From Chlamydomonas reinhardtii (lineage: Eukaryota > Chlorophyta > Chlorophyceae > Chlamydomonadales > Chlamydomonadaceae): DNA of 64,000 nt. The DNA is taken from the NCBI RefSeq assembly GCF_000002595.2, contig NC_057016.1, positions 2,000,515 through 2,064,514 on the forward strand, in the 5' to 3' direction. A program made the translations under genes and the position numbers. Every line of letters begins with the position of its first letter. Position 1 is the first letter of the stretch. The notes below the pieces were generated by a model that worked only from the letters and a program-made list of their open reading frames with translations, was not told the DNA's origin and ran no database searches. Below, in pieces: positions 23,078-41,620 of the stretch.

Positions 23078-23260
23078 TGGGAAGGGGAAGGGGAAGGCCC
23101 CCCCCCCGTGATGTTTAGGGTCGTTGCCTGTACGACTATCATCTGGTCTGCATACCGAGTGAGTGATGGCCGGGCAGTGAGCGAGGTGGAAGCGGGATGC
23201 GCTCATCGTAAAGAGGCAGGCGTCAATCTTGGAACGCGTTAGCTCTGCCGCATGAGTAAT

Positions 23261-23275
23261 TGTAAAGTGCTGTAA
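23261..23275 (+). terminator. TGTAA poly(A) signals
   Basis: Two TGTAA pentamers ten bases apart, about 185 bp after the stop codon of the Cys/Pro-rich gene. TGTAA is the standard poly(A) signal in Chlamydomonas and Volvox. Confidence 0.6.
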
Positions 23276-23539
23276 GCCATGGAATGGGTCAACCCACCGA
23301 CCTACTGTCTGGCCGCCGCTCGATCATAAATTCATAACTCTGGCAGCCAGACGCCGGTCCATCTGTAAAGCAGAAAGCCATGATGCGTGCACACACTCCA
23401 ACTGTAGTTCCTCTATGCATGAGCTGTCCAAACTATCAATAATTGTTGCTCCATGGGATGGGAACAATGGATGTTCCCCCAGCCACAACTCTTCTTCACG
23501 GCGTTCTCCGCTGACAGGGGTCGTATCTTGTTTTTGGGG

Positions 23540-23738
23540 TAATGTCTAGCTCCAGACAAAAACGGCCCGGTGGCTGCCGTCTTTTGTCTGGGCACATGGC
23601 GGTATGGGGGCTTCTCCATAGGAATTGGGACAAAACCCGCCCCAAACCCGGGCCAACAAAGTCTCGCCCCAGACATTAGCCCCCGGGAGGAATGTCTAGG
23701 AAACGGCCAAAATGGCCAATTAATGTCTGGAGACATTA
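23540..23738. mobile_element. MITE with TAATGTCT termini
   Basis: About 200 bp with terminal inverted repeats. The left end TAATGTCTAGCTCCAGAC matches the reverse complement of the right end GTCTGGAGACATTA, apart from a three-base gap, followed by partly matching GGCC blocks. It is non-coding. Its right end overlaps the stop codon of the next minus-strand gene. Confidence 0.7.
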
Positions 23739-25701
23739 AGATAGGAGCCCTGTCCGCTGAGGTGCCTTTCCGCCCACTCTTGGAGCCCTCCCCACTTTGC
23801 GGGTGCCACCAGCGTGCCCCTCGTGCCCCTTGTCCCTGCCCGCGTGTCGTCGCGGGCCCCCATCGGCGCCACCGCCTCCGCCACTGGCGGCTGCCCCTGG
23901 ACCAACATCAGGCCGCCCGGCCCCCGGCACGAGTGGCCCGCTATCACCGCCGACAGTCCCACGACTGTGTCCGAAGCTTAGCCGCAGGGCCGCATTCGGC
24001 ACAGGCAGCCACATCCCGTCCAACGACACGGCCGCCGCCACCCCGGGCAGGGGCGCATCCGCATCCGCATCATTCACTTCGACCCCTACCGCCTGCGGTT
24101 GCTGCTGGGTAGGCGCTGCTGCTTCTAGGGGAGTGCTTAGACAGTGTGTGCCCTTGGACGTTGCCCAGAGCCAGCCCGGCACCTCGTAATCGTGCCTGGG
24201 GCATGATTTCGTTCGTGAGGGAATTGCGGCAAGTAAGCATCTGGTATAGGAGGGGGTTAGGGGAACTGGGCGTGGGCATTGGTGTACTGTATGTGAAGAG
24301 GTTCCAGCGTGCCTGAGGGTCCCTTCGCCATTGCCACCGACCCACCTGCCACTGGCAACGTTGAATCCTGCATCTCCAGGGCTGCCGGGGCTGAGTCCTG
24401 CGGCTGCGGCGGTGACGTTCAGCCGCACCCTGACCGCCACACAGTCCACGTCAAAGGACGAGGTGCATGCTGCCAGCACCTGCAAGGGTTGCACGGCGGC
24501 GGCACACACGAGGATTCGGAGTGAGGGTTAGTTAGTGCATGGAATGTTTCGTCAGCTAGCACAGGGCCTACATGCACCCATGTGCGTTCTTAGAGCCTCC
24601 TCATCTGGCCCATCCTCGCACACACCCGCACTTGCGTCCCGCCATTTACGATATCCTGCGTGTACAGCAACCCGCACCTCGCCAACAGCCTTGACCGCCA
24701 TGCCGCCTGCCTGTCCTTTACTGGCAGCACCCACAGTAGTGCTATCAGATTGCGCGCCTGCTCCAGATGTACTTCTGCCAGCAATCCCAGATTCAGCACG
24801 AGGCATTGCGTTGGAGGAAGGCATTGCCTGCTGATGCACGCTGAAATGGGAGAGGCCCAGAGCCCGTGGGTCGGCTGCGGCAGCGTGCGCAGTCAGGGTG
24901 CTGTGCCAACCGCGGCACACGTCCGTTCGCGAGACGTGCACCCACATCTCAAGCGGGCTGGGGTTGTGGGTATCGGGCTGAATGTGGGCATTGTGATTGC
25001 TGCTGCCGCCTGTGTCTACTTTCATGGCTCTGGCAGGCCGCTGCTGCAACAGCAGGTCGCTTGGATCCTGGCTATGTCGGCGGCCCAATAGCACGTACCT
25101 GCAACGCATCCCACCGCACACGCACGCAGGAGCTAGCATTCAGTGGCTATCCTGGTGCGGTGACAGAGGGCTTCTTGCGCACAGACATGAGAAGGAGCAC
25201 GCCGGCGGGCTGCCGGCCTTGCACCAACTACCGTACAGCGGCTGTTAGCCTGCTGGTTTAGCTAACGGTAAATTCCCCTTCCTTCTCCTTTGTAATCACT
25301 CTCTAAAGAAAAAAACGGTACGCACTGTTGGATGCACTCACCAACGCGTGTACAGGCAGGGGCAGGAAGTGCCGGTGCAGTCATCTTCCGCATTGGATTC
25401 CGCAGCTATTCGCAGCCAGTCGCCGTGCAGGAACAGTGCCTCGGCCTGCGGACACCAGATGGAGGTTGTCGGGCTGGTGCAGGGCTGGTGCACGGGGCTG
25501 GTGGACGACAGACGCTCATGCATGTTGGGCCCGTGCGAGTAGTCATGCCGCGGAGTAAACGCGCTAGAGCCACAGCACAAGTAAACCTTGATTGACCTGT
25601 CGAACCTTTTGGGCTGTCGCTACAGTCGCAAGGCCCATGCTTCCCAGAAAGGCGAGGGCGACCAGGCACCGTGTCACATGTCGCTGTGAGCACATCATCA
25701 T
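23736..25701 (-). CDS. uncharacterised secreted protein
   Basis: Five exons: 25701-25597, 25445-25342, 25098-24678, 24479-24346, 24195-23736, all GT..AG with matching phases; 407 residues. It starts with a signal peptide (core CLVALAFLGSMGLATVATA). A short Cys cluster (DDCTGTSCPCLYTRW) follows, then MWVHVSRTDVCRGW, a Ser/Ala/Gly-rich stretch, ACTSSFDVDCVAVRVRLNV and a Gly/Arg/His-rich tail. No known domain is recognised. An alternative frame across exon 3 also looks protein-like (LGLLAEVHLEQARNL), so the middle of the model is less certain than the ends. The stop codon TAA lies in the inverted repeat of the adjacent MITE. Confidence 0.5.
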
Positions 25702-26357
25702 ACCACCCTGCACAGGTGTGGACCGCCAGGGCAATAACAGTGAGCCCGAGCGGGTCTGTACACCATTCCAGAAGACATCGGCTACACATAGGCGTTCCAA
25801 GGGAAATGGACGTCGGAACCCGGCCTTACCGACGCGACAGATGTCCGTCAAAGCATTCATCTGCGCACGTACCCGCCCAAGGAGTGGTTCCACCAGCTGC
25901 CGACTCCACCGCCACCGCCCAATTCGCTTATATGCTGATTGTGTTATGGAGGATGTATAAGTCGTCACTCGTGAACCGCTGAGATGAGCGTAAGCACGCA
26001 CAGCGTCGCTTGAGCCAAAATGCCTCGAGGAAGCGGGACTAGGCACAATAGTGTGGTCGAGTCACATACTATGTATCGGTTACAATGGCATAGCAGCGTT
26101 CACTTGAACGTGTATGGGGTAAACGCTGGCGGGTCTCATGCAGGTCGTTCTGGTTGACATGACGGCGGTTAAAGGGTGCATCATGCGATGATAAGCCTCC
26201 CAGCCAGCGCAATTGAGCCTTGACTCAATTTCGCATTATCTTTTGAATCCTTGATGATCAGGCTGGCGGTTTTTAGCTCCTCGAATCCAAGTGGTCTCGT
26301 TCAAATTTCACGGCTTGAGCTTGTCGCTGGCGACTAGGCCTGTATGACATCTTAGGA
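25702..26357. promoter_or_regulatory. divergent promoter region
   Basis: 656 bp between the start of the minus-strand secreted-protein gene and the start of the plus-strand kelch gene. It contains an AT-rich core near 26215-26290. No coding exon was supported. Confidence 0.45.
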
Positions 26358-29676
<3,319 letters not shown>

Positions 29677-31335
29677 TTGCTTGGTGCCCAGAAGCGTTGG
29701 ACTGGACCCCTGCTGTTGGAATTGGCAGGCAGGATGTGCACGCCACCAGCAGGTCGAGATCGAGTACGGGAACTATTCGTGTAATGATCATGTCGTTTCT
29801 CATGCACCCCCTGCGTGCCCTTGTCGCGGGAGAAGCTATCAATCAGAGCAGGGTGATTGCACTCCACGTCTCTGGCTCGTGACGGAGTAGCTTTAGCAAA
29901 ACCATCATGTAACCAAGGCAATCTATCAAGCAACCAACCGGGTAACGGGCGCGGGACCGCGGCGGCCCAGTAGTGGGGCAGAGCCGCGTGTGGGTGTGGG
30001 GCAGGCCCCTTATGGAAGATGCAAGCCCTGCCCTGAAAGATGCGTGCAAGCCCTGCTGCGGCGATCTCGTGCACAGGAAAGCACACGCACACGGCTGCTG
30101 CGGCGGCACGCATGGTCGCCAAGGAAACGACCTGTATGTGACGATTTGGCGTGAGCGCTGTCGGTTCTCACCTTCACTTGACCACCTTCACCGTGTCGAC
30201 CAAGGTCATAGCCACAGCCATGATGCTCATACATACCAAAGGCGATGCTGAACGCCACGGAGAACCGGGGGGCGGGTGGGGGTTGTCAATACCAGCCCAA
30301 ACAACAACACAAACCAGCGAAACTAGCAGAATTCAGGCAGAGGCGCAAGACGCAAGCAATAATGCTTATGGGAAGGGGCCGAGGCGTCGTAGGGAAGCAG
30401 GGCAAGCGGCGCCGCCGGCAACTAAAGCCTAGCCTTAAAGTGCCTTTAGTTGTAGCTCCGGTCGGGACCAAACAATCCCGCACCAGAGAAGGCCCACAGC
30501 GTCTCGCAGTTAGCTTTCTTTAGATGCTACGCGGATGAAGAACCTACGCTGGGCTGAGTATGGGTCACGTGGAGGGGATGCTACGGCGTCCCATGCGAGG
30601 GGCTTCGAGAGGCCAGGCGGCACTGTCTGTCATGAATCATGAAAACAAGTTTGAATGTTTGATCCCATCACGCAGCATATAGTTTTTAAAGATGCAGGAA
30701 CTCAATGCATATAATGTTTCAATGATGTTAGTGACCAAAACAAAGATGCAAGCACATTCGCCTGGCGTCTGCGGTGATCAGTGAGGACTTCACAGCCCTC
30801 CATTTGATATTTACCATGATACCCATGTAGCGACTACGTGTTGTGCGTTGATGCATGTTGTCCTTACATTCACCACCTGTCAGCAGAAGTCACAACTTTG
30901 AGTGTTGCTTTGAGTTCCCGCTAGCTTTCTCATTTCTGCCACAAGGAGCTAGCGAAAGCGGGGAATTTCCATTCTGAGCCCTATTAGCTGCTGGCTATGG
31001 AGCACTGACGAGCGAGTCCGGAGGCGCGTGTGCGTGCTGCTTGCGCATGGGCACGGTGGAGACGTCCGAGTTCAGGTTAGTCCCTCGCCAGCTACCCCTG
31101 CCCGTCTCGAGGAAGTGGGTCATGGGCTGCAGAGTTACATGGAGCGCTAGTCGAAGCAAGAGAGCACATTGCGGCCGGAGCACATGGCTTCGCACTATTA
31201 CTCAGCTGGCACCGTCACAACACATCACATCTGCATCCTGGCATTTGCATGGGGCCACACCTGCTTGGACCGTTCTGTCCCACATCCCAAAATCGCGGTC
31301 AGTACAAACAATTACATACCGACGCCGCCCGTGCC
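29677..31335. other. intergenic, between two convergent genes
   Basis: Contains 3' UTR of the kelch gene (TGTAA near 29780 and 29908) and of the minus-strand Pro/Gly-Tyr gene (TTACA at 31312-31316). A copy of the ATACCAGCCCAAA motif is at about 30290. No exon is supported. Confidence 0.5.
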
Positions 31336-34445
<3,110 letters not shown>

Positions 34446-35646
34446 TGTTTGGTTTGTGCATGCGCAGCTGCGCGTGTGGGAAGCGCCGGTATGAGTATGT
34501 GCAGCAATCTTGCGTACAAAGCAGTGGCCTTGCTATTCTTTGTATTCACAGCATGCGCGCTCGATGCCGACAATGGCGCGGGTCCAATCCGCGGGTCCAA
34601 CTCGGGCAATCATCGTGTATGCACGCCATACACGCTAAGCTCTAGCTGTACCACGCCGCAATACCCACAAGGCAAGGCCTCAGCGGTGTTTGCACGCTAG
34701 GCGCGCGCGATGGCTTATGCACCCCCAAGTAAGACTCCCGTGGGGGAACTGAATGGCGCGGAGGGCCACAAGCTTCGGCGCGGGCGACAGACTGTCTATG
34801 CTCGCCCAGTTGCTGTAGCAAACAGCACGCACGCTGTACCGTGTCCGCAGCGCCGCAAGTGTGGCTGGGCCTGGGCGAGGCAGCACGGCCCCGGGGAGCT
34901 TCGTGCCACTTGCCTCATATCGAGGCCGTGTCAGGACGCCGCGAGCACGGCTCACACGGACTTGGTGTGATACATCGCTTGTTTTTGAAATAGCTAATGA
35001 TGCTTAGCAGGCCACTAAAATGCGTCCAGCGACAGTCAAGCAACCACCATGGCGGTTGGATGCAAAGACGCGCAGCCAAACAGGCCCCAGGAGTTTACAG
35101 GAAAACTCTGTAAACAGAAGGATGATACATGCATTTGGGAGCGCATTCGGGGCTGATGTGACGTGCGCCGGGTCGACTCACGATGCCGCAATCAACTAGG
35201 TACATTGTTTCAGTCTTTTGCAATATACACTATCACCTAGTTATCTATCAACAAATACTTACGCAACCGATTGCACGTTTCAGCGACCTCGCCTCACGCA
35301 TGCCCCACGGTCGATTGACTTATAAGCTCGGCTCCAATACATAAAGACTTTGGTTGCTAGCTTGTCGCGTGCTTCACCATCTGCCAGTGGGTACAGCGTG
35401 CCGTCGCGCGCATGCCAGATGTGCGGGCGTCGGGATTGCTAGGGCTACTCTCCGCGGGCCCCACGGTCACAGCATTTAACCTTATGGCATCCATCAATGC
35501 AATCCAAATACCATATCGCGCTTCAACTGACGCTGTCGCGCCAACAACGGCGCTGCCTGCTGCAGGTCCTGTCCGGCTGGCACTAGTTACTCGAGCCTTT
35601 CCCTTTGCTACTGGTCCAGTCCCCGAGCGGCAGCAACAGTGCAGTC
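34446..35646. other. divergent promoter region with a doubtful small frame
   Basis: 1.2 kb between the starts of the minus-strand wall-protein gene and the plus-strand GT47 gene. A 68-codon plus-strand frame at 34494-34700 begins with a signal-peptide-like stretch (KAVALLFFVFTACA). However, it starts only 49 bp from the opposite gene's ATG, so it may be chance. TATA-like A/T runs occur at 35210-35270. Confidence 0.4.
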
Positions 35647-38600
35647 ATGGCACGTAGTCGGTGTCGGGTGAGGCAGGCCTCTCCTTTCACGGGGGACCTA
35701 AGCCAACAGGAGCACTGCATGTATTAGGCCACAGCGTGTGTCTCAAGTCTCAACTCATCAGCTTCGTTCACGCACGGCCCTGTGCAGACCCTACCACCGA
35801 GATGGCTGGTGTGGACGCTGGTTGGGGCGGCCTGCCTAGCATCATGGATGCACGGCACAATGGCTGTCCAGTGTCACCAAGGTTGCACGCTTCACGGCGT
35901 GTGCAACGAGGAGCTCGGGAGGTGAGCGCACCCTCGCTCGCTCGGCAGGCAAGCGCCCGCCGGCACGCGCTGCGGGTGATGCAGCATAAACCCGCCTCAT
36001 CAAAAAACTGCCTTCCTACGAACGTTTCTCCTTTTTGCACCACGCACGCACTGCTCCTGCTGCCTCGCCCTGCAGGTGCGACTGCCCCCGCACGCGCGCC
36101 GGCGCCGCCTGCGAGGTGCAGCTGACCGGCGAGCCGTTGAAGCAGCGCTGCAAGTCCATGGGCTTCAGCGGCATCAGCAGCTGCACCTCCGAGAAGAATA
36201 CCTGCCCCAACAACTGCCTGCGCCGGGGCACCTGCGTGGCGGGCTTCTGTCTCTGCCAGCCAGGTGCGTGTGGCTCCGGTGGTGGCGCAGGATTTTGCTG
36301 TGTGCCAAGGAAGTCAGGCGCCAACAAAGTGGCGTGTGATGGTGCCAACAAAGATGGTCGTGCGCCTTCACGGCGGGCATCAGAACCTCAACCCACGCAG
36401 CCGCATGCGCCTATCCGCACAGGCTTCTTTGGAAACGACTGTGGCCTGTCGATGGTGCCCGCCGGTCCCAACGGCACCCGGACGCCTGTGGTTCTGTCGG
36501 ACCGCGGCTACACGCCCCGGGCTGCCGGGCCCCGTGTGTACATCTACGACCTGCCGCCCGAGCTCACCACGTGGTGAGGGAGGGGGGGTTTGTAAATGCC
36601 AGGCCAATCTAAACCAAATCAAGTTTAAATAGCGGAGCGCAGGCAGAGGGGGAAGGAGAGGCGGGGGATTTGGCAGACGAGAAGGGTTTTTGCGGAGGGT
36701 GACGGAGGGAGCCGAAGCAAACTACCGGCAACCAGGGTCACGCGGGCTGCTTGTCCATCGCACGACATGTTGCCGGCACTCACGCACCGGGACAGGACGC
36801 CAAACAAAACACTCATTGCTGTGTCAAACCTCTCCCGTTTTGATTTGCTACGACCATTACTACGTGTCACACTCGCAGGCGCAACGACGACCGGCTGGAC
36901 CGGTGGACCACTCGGCACTTCCTCGAGATGCTCACAGCCACGGGTATGGCCGTAAGGAAGGGGAGAGAGCCTGGATGGGAAGCTCCGCAATAGCGACAGC
37001 GGCAGCAGCGGCAGGCATGGGCGTAAGTGACTAAGTAGGGTTCAGACTGCGTTATTCTGCCCTCTTGCGACACCGGCACTCCTGCGGTATCGTACTGTGG
37101 CGTTGTGTCTGAGGTGCGCAAACCTCGCTTCCCCGACTGCAGGCGCGCGGGTGGGCGACCCGGCGGCCGCCGACTGGTTCTACCTGCCGGTGCGGCTGCG
37201 CAGCAGCAGTGATGGCCACGTGTTGCGGCGCGCGCTGGAGTATGTGCAGGCGGCGCAGCCCTGGTTCAACGCTACCGGCGGCAAGGACCATTTCGTGCTG
37301 GCCGTAGGTGGGTGCGGTGCGGCATGTGCCTGCGTTGGAAGGAGAGGGATCGGGCGTGTGCGTGCGCACGCGGCGTGTGAACAGCAAAGGAGAGGTGCTC
37401 GCTCACGGGGTGTCGTAGCTGGGTAACTAGGTAAAGGTATCACGCTAGCGTGTCAGGTGTGATACCTTGCCGCTCCACGGCAAACACAACCCCGTGCAGG
37501 CGACATGGGTCGGCTGGAGAGCGAGCGCGGCCCGCTGTCCGCCAACGTGACGTTCGTGAGCCACTGGGGGCTGTACCGGTCTAAGGCCGAGCAGCTGCAG
37601 AGCCCGCACTGGCGCGCCTCGCACCGCAACGCCACTGACATCGTACTGCCCGTGTATCTGACGCTGCGCAAGCTGCAGGTGCGGGTTGCGGGGGAGGGGA
37701 GGGGAGCGACGCAGGAAGCAGTACATGGGAACTGAACAGAGGGCGGGGAATGGGTTTTCGGACAGGCAGGCAGGCAGGGTGGAAAAGCATGGGTGGTGTA
37801 ACCTGTCCAGGCATGCCAAGTTGGTTGCATAGGTCGAAGGTCGAAGTGGAGACTGCAGAGTCACATGGGTATTGCATGCGCATTGCGCGTTTGTATGAAT
37901 TTATTTATGCCACGCTCACCATCTGCAGAAGTTTGGCATCCTCGGCTCACGACACCACCCCAAGTTCGCCACTGTGGCCCCACCCGATGTGCGGGAGCGC
38001 AACGGCCCTCTCTTCTGGTTCGCTGGGTAAGCAAGTTGTGCAGTTTGCAGCGTGTGCAAAGGCTTTGCTTTCCCCGATGCTGTGGGCTGCCGCACAGCTG
38101 CTGCGTCCTGTTTCCTTACCGAACCGCCTTCTACGGCTCTGCGATGCGCGCCTCCTGATGGCTAATGTCTTTGCCCTTTCCTTTTGCCATATGGCCGCAG
38201 GCGTGTGTGCCAGGACTCCTCGCCACCCCGCACCGACGTGTGGCCCAACTGCCCCAAGGCCATGGGGTACTCCGCCATGACGCGGCAGGCGGTGAGCAGA
38301 GTGCGGGGTGGGGGCCTGCGGGAATGTGGACGATGGTACACAACGCAAACCATCGTGTGTTGTGTGGGCCTGCCGGCGGCCCCGGACCTGCTTGGGGCTG
38401 TGAGGCGTGCAGAGAAGGCGGCATCGCTGCGCCCGCGCTGCTACCGTACACGGAATTCACCACAACGCTCACGTGCACCTGCAGGTCTACTTCCACCACT
38501 GGAACCGCACCGGCTTTGCAGTGCTGCGCGGGGACAAGCAGTATGCCAAGCACATGCTCACCGCCAAATTCTGCTTCGGGCCCATGGGCGGCGGCCACGG

Positions 38601-39644
38601 CCAGCGGCAGGTGTGCACACGCAAAGCAGCAAAATGCCGGTATGCTGACCTGCTGAACGCACACGATGACACGATGGACAGGCAGAGACATTACCCTCAA
38701 CGTGTGGCTTGCCGCCCTGTCAGATCCCTTGCGGCCTCTCCTGACACGCTATGTCATTTTCCTCCGATCACAGTTCCAGGCGGCTCTGGCTGGCTGTGTG
38801 CCTGTGGTGATTGGCGACGGTGTGTTGGAGGCGTGGGAGCCGTACCTGGACTGGAACGACTTTGGGGTGCGGGTGGCGGAGGCAGACATTCCCCGACTGC
38901 ACACCATCCTGGGCGCCATAGGTCCAGAGGTGGGTCACAACGGATTAGTGGGGTGACGGCTAGCGGGGCTTGCTTGTGTGGTGGGGCGGGTGCAGCTGAG
39001 TGAAGGGGTAGTTAAGTATGGTGCGGGTGCGCGATGCAATGCTTGACTACCTCGCTCACGTCAGTCCGCTCGTGCACCCGCTGCTCGCTCCATACCTGCT
39101 CTCGTCGTCCCCTTCGTGCTCACGCACCCCACCTGCCTGACGCCCCGGACTGCTTCGCGTGTAGGAGTACGCTCGCAAGGTGCGCTCCCTGCGCTGCGCC
39201 GCCCAGCACATGGCCTTCAGCAGCGTGACGGGCGCCTACATGGGCGAGAGCGGCCGCTTTGACGCCTTTGAGACACTGCTGGCGGTGCTGGCGGCGAGGG
39301 CCCGCCACCCGGACACACCGCCGGAGCTGCTGAGGCAGGCGGACCCGGTGCTTGACGCATTCATGGACTGCAGGGAGAGGCCGGGCGTGGGCGGGGATGC
39401 GGGCGTAGCTGGTGCGAAAGGCGGCACATCGGCCGACAGCGGTGATGGCAAGGCGAATGCTGGAGGCAAGGCGCTAGCAGCTGTCAAGGTTCAGCCGCTA
39501 TGCAGCGTGTCGCCCTATGACCAGGCGGACCCGGGTGTGACAATGTGCTCGTCACTGTACCGCAACCCGTTCCAGCCGCCGGCGGGCGGGCTTCGCTGCG
39601 TGGGTGCGGGTGACTTGGCGGCGTGTCCCCGCCCCTGGGCGTGA
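35647..39644 (+). CDS. exostosin-type glycosyltransferase (GT47) with EGF-like repeats
   Basis: Twelve exons: 35647-35667, 35788-35921, 36076-36263, 36423-36573, 36879-36943, 37143-37307, 37500-37678, 37929-38026, 38201-38291, 38485-38610, 38774-38929, 39165-39644; 617 residues. A 7-codon first exon places a basic start (MARSRCR) before a hydrophobic segment (WLVWTLVGAACLASWM), a signal anchor for a Golgi type II protein or a signal peptide. Two EGF-like Cys modules follow (CHQGCTLHGVCNEELGRCDC; CPNNCLRRGTCVAGFCLC..GNDC). The GT47 core begins PRVYIYDLPPEL and has WFYLPV, the nucleotide-sugar-binding part FCFGPMGGGHG..AGCVPVVIGD and WNDFGVRV. The tail is Gly/Lys-rich with extra Cys. In this family such enzymes make wall or matrix glycans; donor and acceptor cannot be read from sequence. 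TGTAA at 39921. Confidence 0.9.
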
Positions 39645-39920
39645 GGGGAGGGAGGGGCCATGCTGTCAGCGGCGTGTGCGTTGCGGTATGCCTGGTGTCC
39701 GAGTGGGGGGCCGTGGCTGGGGCGCTTGGCAAGGCATTTTGGCTTCATGCTTGCCTATAGCGTGTTGGGCTCTGCGCGGGACACATACTGCGATTTATGT
39801 GCAGACGCAATGCACGGTTTGGTGAAGGTCGGCAGCCAACTGGGGGGGGGGCGGTTTCCCTTTGGGCCGGAGATGGTTCCCTCCTGACCTGGGTGCTGGG
39901 CACCCTTGCTTGGTCCTTCT

Positions 39921-39925
39921 TGTAA
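39921..39925 (+). terminator. TGTAA poly(A) signal
   Basis: Single TGTAA 277 bp after the stop codon of the GT47 gene. Confidence 0.55.
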
Positions 39926-40099
39926 TGTCGCATTCATACTGCGGCTTTGAGCGGGGTTGTTAACGACTGGTCTTGATTTATGAGCTTGGAAATGGACTCG
40001 CTAGCCGCTGGAGGCCCGGCTTCGACCCCTTCCCGCGTTGATGGATCTGGCGGTTACGTGCGGTCTCGGCCTTAAACAGCAAATCCTTGGTGTAAAACA

Positions 40100-41410
40100 G
40101 AAAGTTCTTTCAACGTCAATCCGTTGCCAAAGGAGGGTGGGAAAGTTGCCTAGCGCAGGCATCTGGCGGGGTGGGTCTGGTCTGGCAGCTAAGTTCCAGA
40201 GGCAACCTGATCCCCGCGCACGCGCATCTGAGGGTGCCGGGGTAGCCCTGCGCAGGCATCTTGGGGTGCCATGTCCACGCATCTCGACCGGCGGGGATGG
40301 TCTGCCCAGGCATCTTAGCTGCCGTGCCCACGCATCTTGGATGGCGGAGGCGGTCCGCCCAGGCATCTTAGCTGCCGTGCCCCCGCAGCTTGACTGGCGT
40401 GGTGTCCCACCCCGGAAACGTAGCGTGCCGAGTTTAGATTGCGGGAATGTCAGTAAGCACAGTATGCCCAGTACCCACGTGGGTGCCGGTGCCGGTGCCA
40501 GTGTGTCACGGTGCCCATGGCAAGCACGCAGCTCAATCTGGCCTGTTTCCTAAATAATACTCTACACGCAGAGATGCCAAGCGCGATGTATCCAGTGTGA
40601 CAACTAGATTCTCACTGTGGGTTCGGACATGGAAACAGGCCGCTAAAGCTGGGTTTAAGCCGTGGAGCCTGATGTGATCGAATTCATGGTATCTGCTATC
40701 TGGGTGACAAGCTGTATTCCCAAGGAAAGCTGGCTGCGGCGCCGAGTTGGCTGTCACGCCCCGCGAACCAGTGGTTCGCAGAGAGCCTTTTGTTTCCCTG
40801 CTTGCCCAGTAGTTTTTAAACTTGCTACTGCTTTACATGTAGCCTTCTTGTGGCACCACAAGCCCCAAAAGAAGGAAGCCTTGAACATGAATGTCGCAAC
40901 TTCAGCAGAGTTCTGCAGCTCGAAGTATCTATAAAGGTGTTGTAGTTGCTTTAATATCAGCACGCACTCAGTATAGGCCAGCATGGTCCAGGCCCTTGAC
41001 TTCTCGGCTGAGCAGTGTGGCTGTGTATGCGTGCCGGAGTGCTGGCATACCCCATACACACTGCCCGTTACCCATTCCAGACCCTCTTGCGGCATTTTAC
41101 CAAGCAACTAGGTGGCTACAATAGGCAGCTCGGATGTGCTAGCAGGGGCGCCGCGGCATCTGCAATGCCTCGCGCAGGCATCCGTGCTGATGGCGCGGGG
41201 TCGCGCAGGCATCTGCCATCCCTCGGCGCAGGCATCTGGACTGCCGCGGCGACCCGCCCCAGGCAGCTTCAAACCCCCGCGCACTCAGCCAAAATTGGCT
41301 CGGCAGGGTACCCGGCTCACCCTTACAACCAGAGGCCACAGGCAACTTTTCGGATTTCCTACCCTCCTTTGCCAAAGACAAGGGCGTAGTGGAGACCCCG
41401 TAACGTATTG
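40100..41410. repeat. element with subterminal GCGCAGGCATCT repeats
   Basis: The block TTGCCAAAGGAGGGT near 40123 recurs in inverted orientation near 41370, both followed inward by AAAGTTGCCT-like sequence. Inside each end are clusters of GCGCAGGCATCT and close variants (five or six at 40145-40380, three or four at 41160-41240). The core at 40530-41100 is AT-richer, with a 117-codon minus-strand frame of unknown type. Terminal inverted plus subterminal repeats suggest a non-autonomous DNA transposon; the family is unknown. Confidence 0.5.
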
Positions 41411-41521
41411 TGGCATGGGTAACGGTGACCAGGGGCACATCTGCCGGTGACTGGCTGCACACAAGCGGGTCCCACTCCAGGAAAAAGCGTGTCCCCAGGG
41501 AGGCGCCCACGCGACGGCACC

Positions 41522-41620
41522 AAAACCCCTTGGCAGATTGTCCTTCATGGAAGCCGCCACGTCTATGGACTCATCCCATCGCCTACTGATGCTTGAAGGA
41601 CAATCTGCCAGGGGGTTTTC
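41522..41620. repeat. 99-bp hairpin
   Basis: AAAACCCCTTGGCAGATTGT at the left is answered by ACAATCTGCCAGGGGGTTTT at the right, with arms of about 28 bp nearly perfectly complementary and a loop of about 43 bp. It is a small MITE or fold-back sequence. Confidence 0.75.

Noticed and set aside
24590-24799. Alternative frame in the secreted-protein gene (LGLLAEVHLEQARNL)
   Set aside because: It looks protein-like, but only the other frame joins both neighbouring exons in phase.
34494-34700. 68-codon plus-strand frame with a signal-peptide-like start
   Set aside because: Starts 49 bp from the opposite gene's ATG, leaving no room for a promoter; no domain and no splice support.
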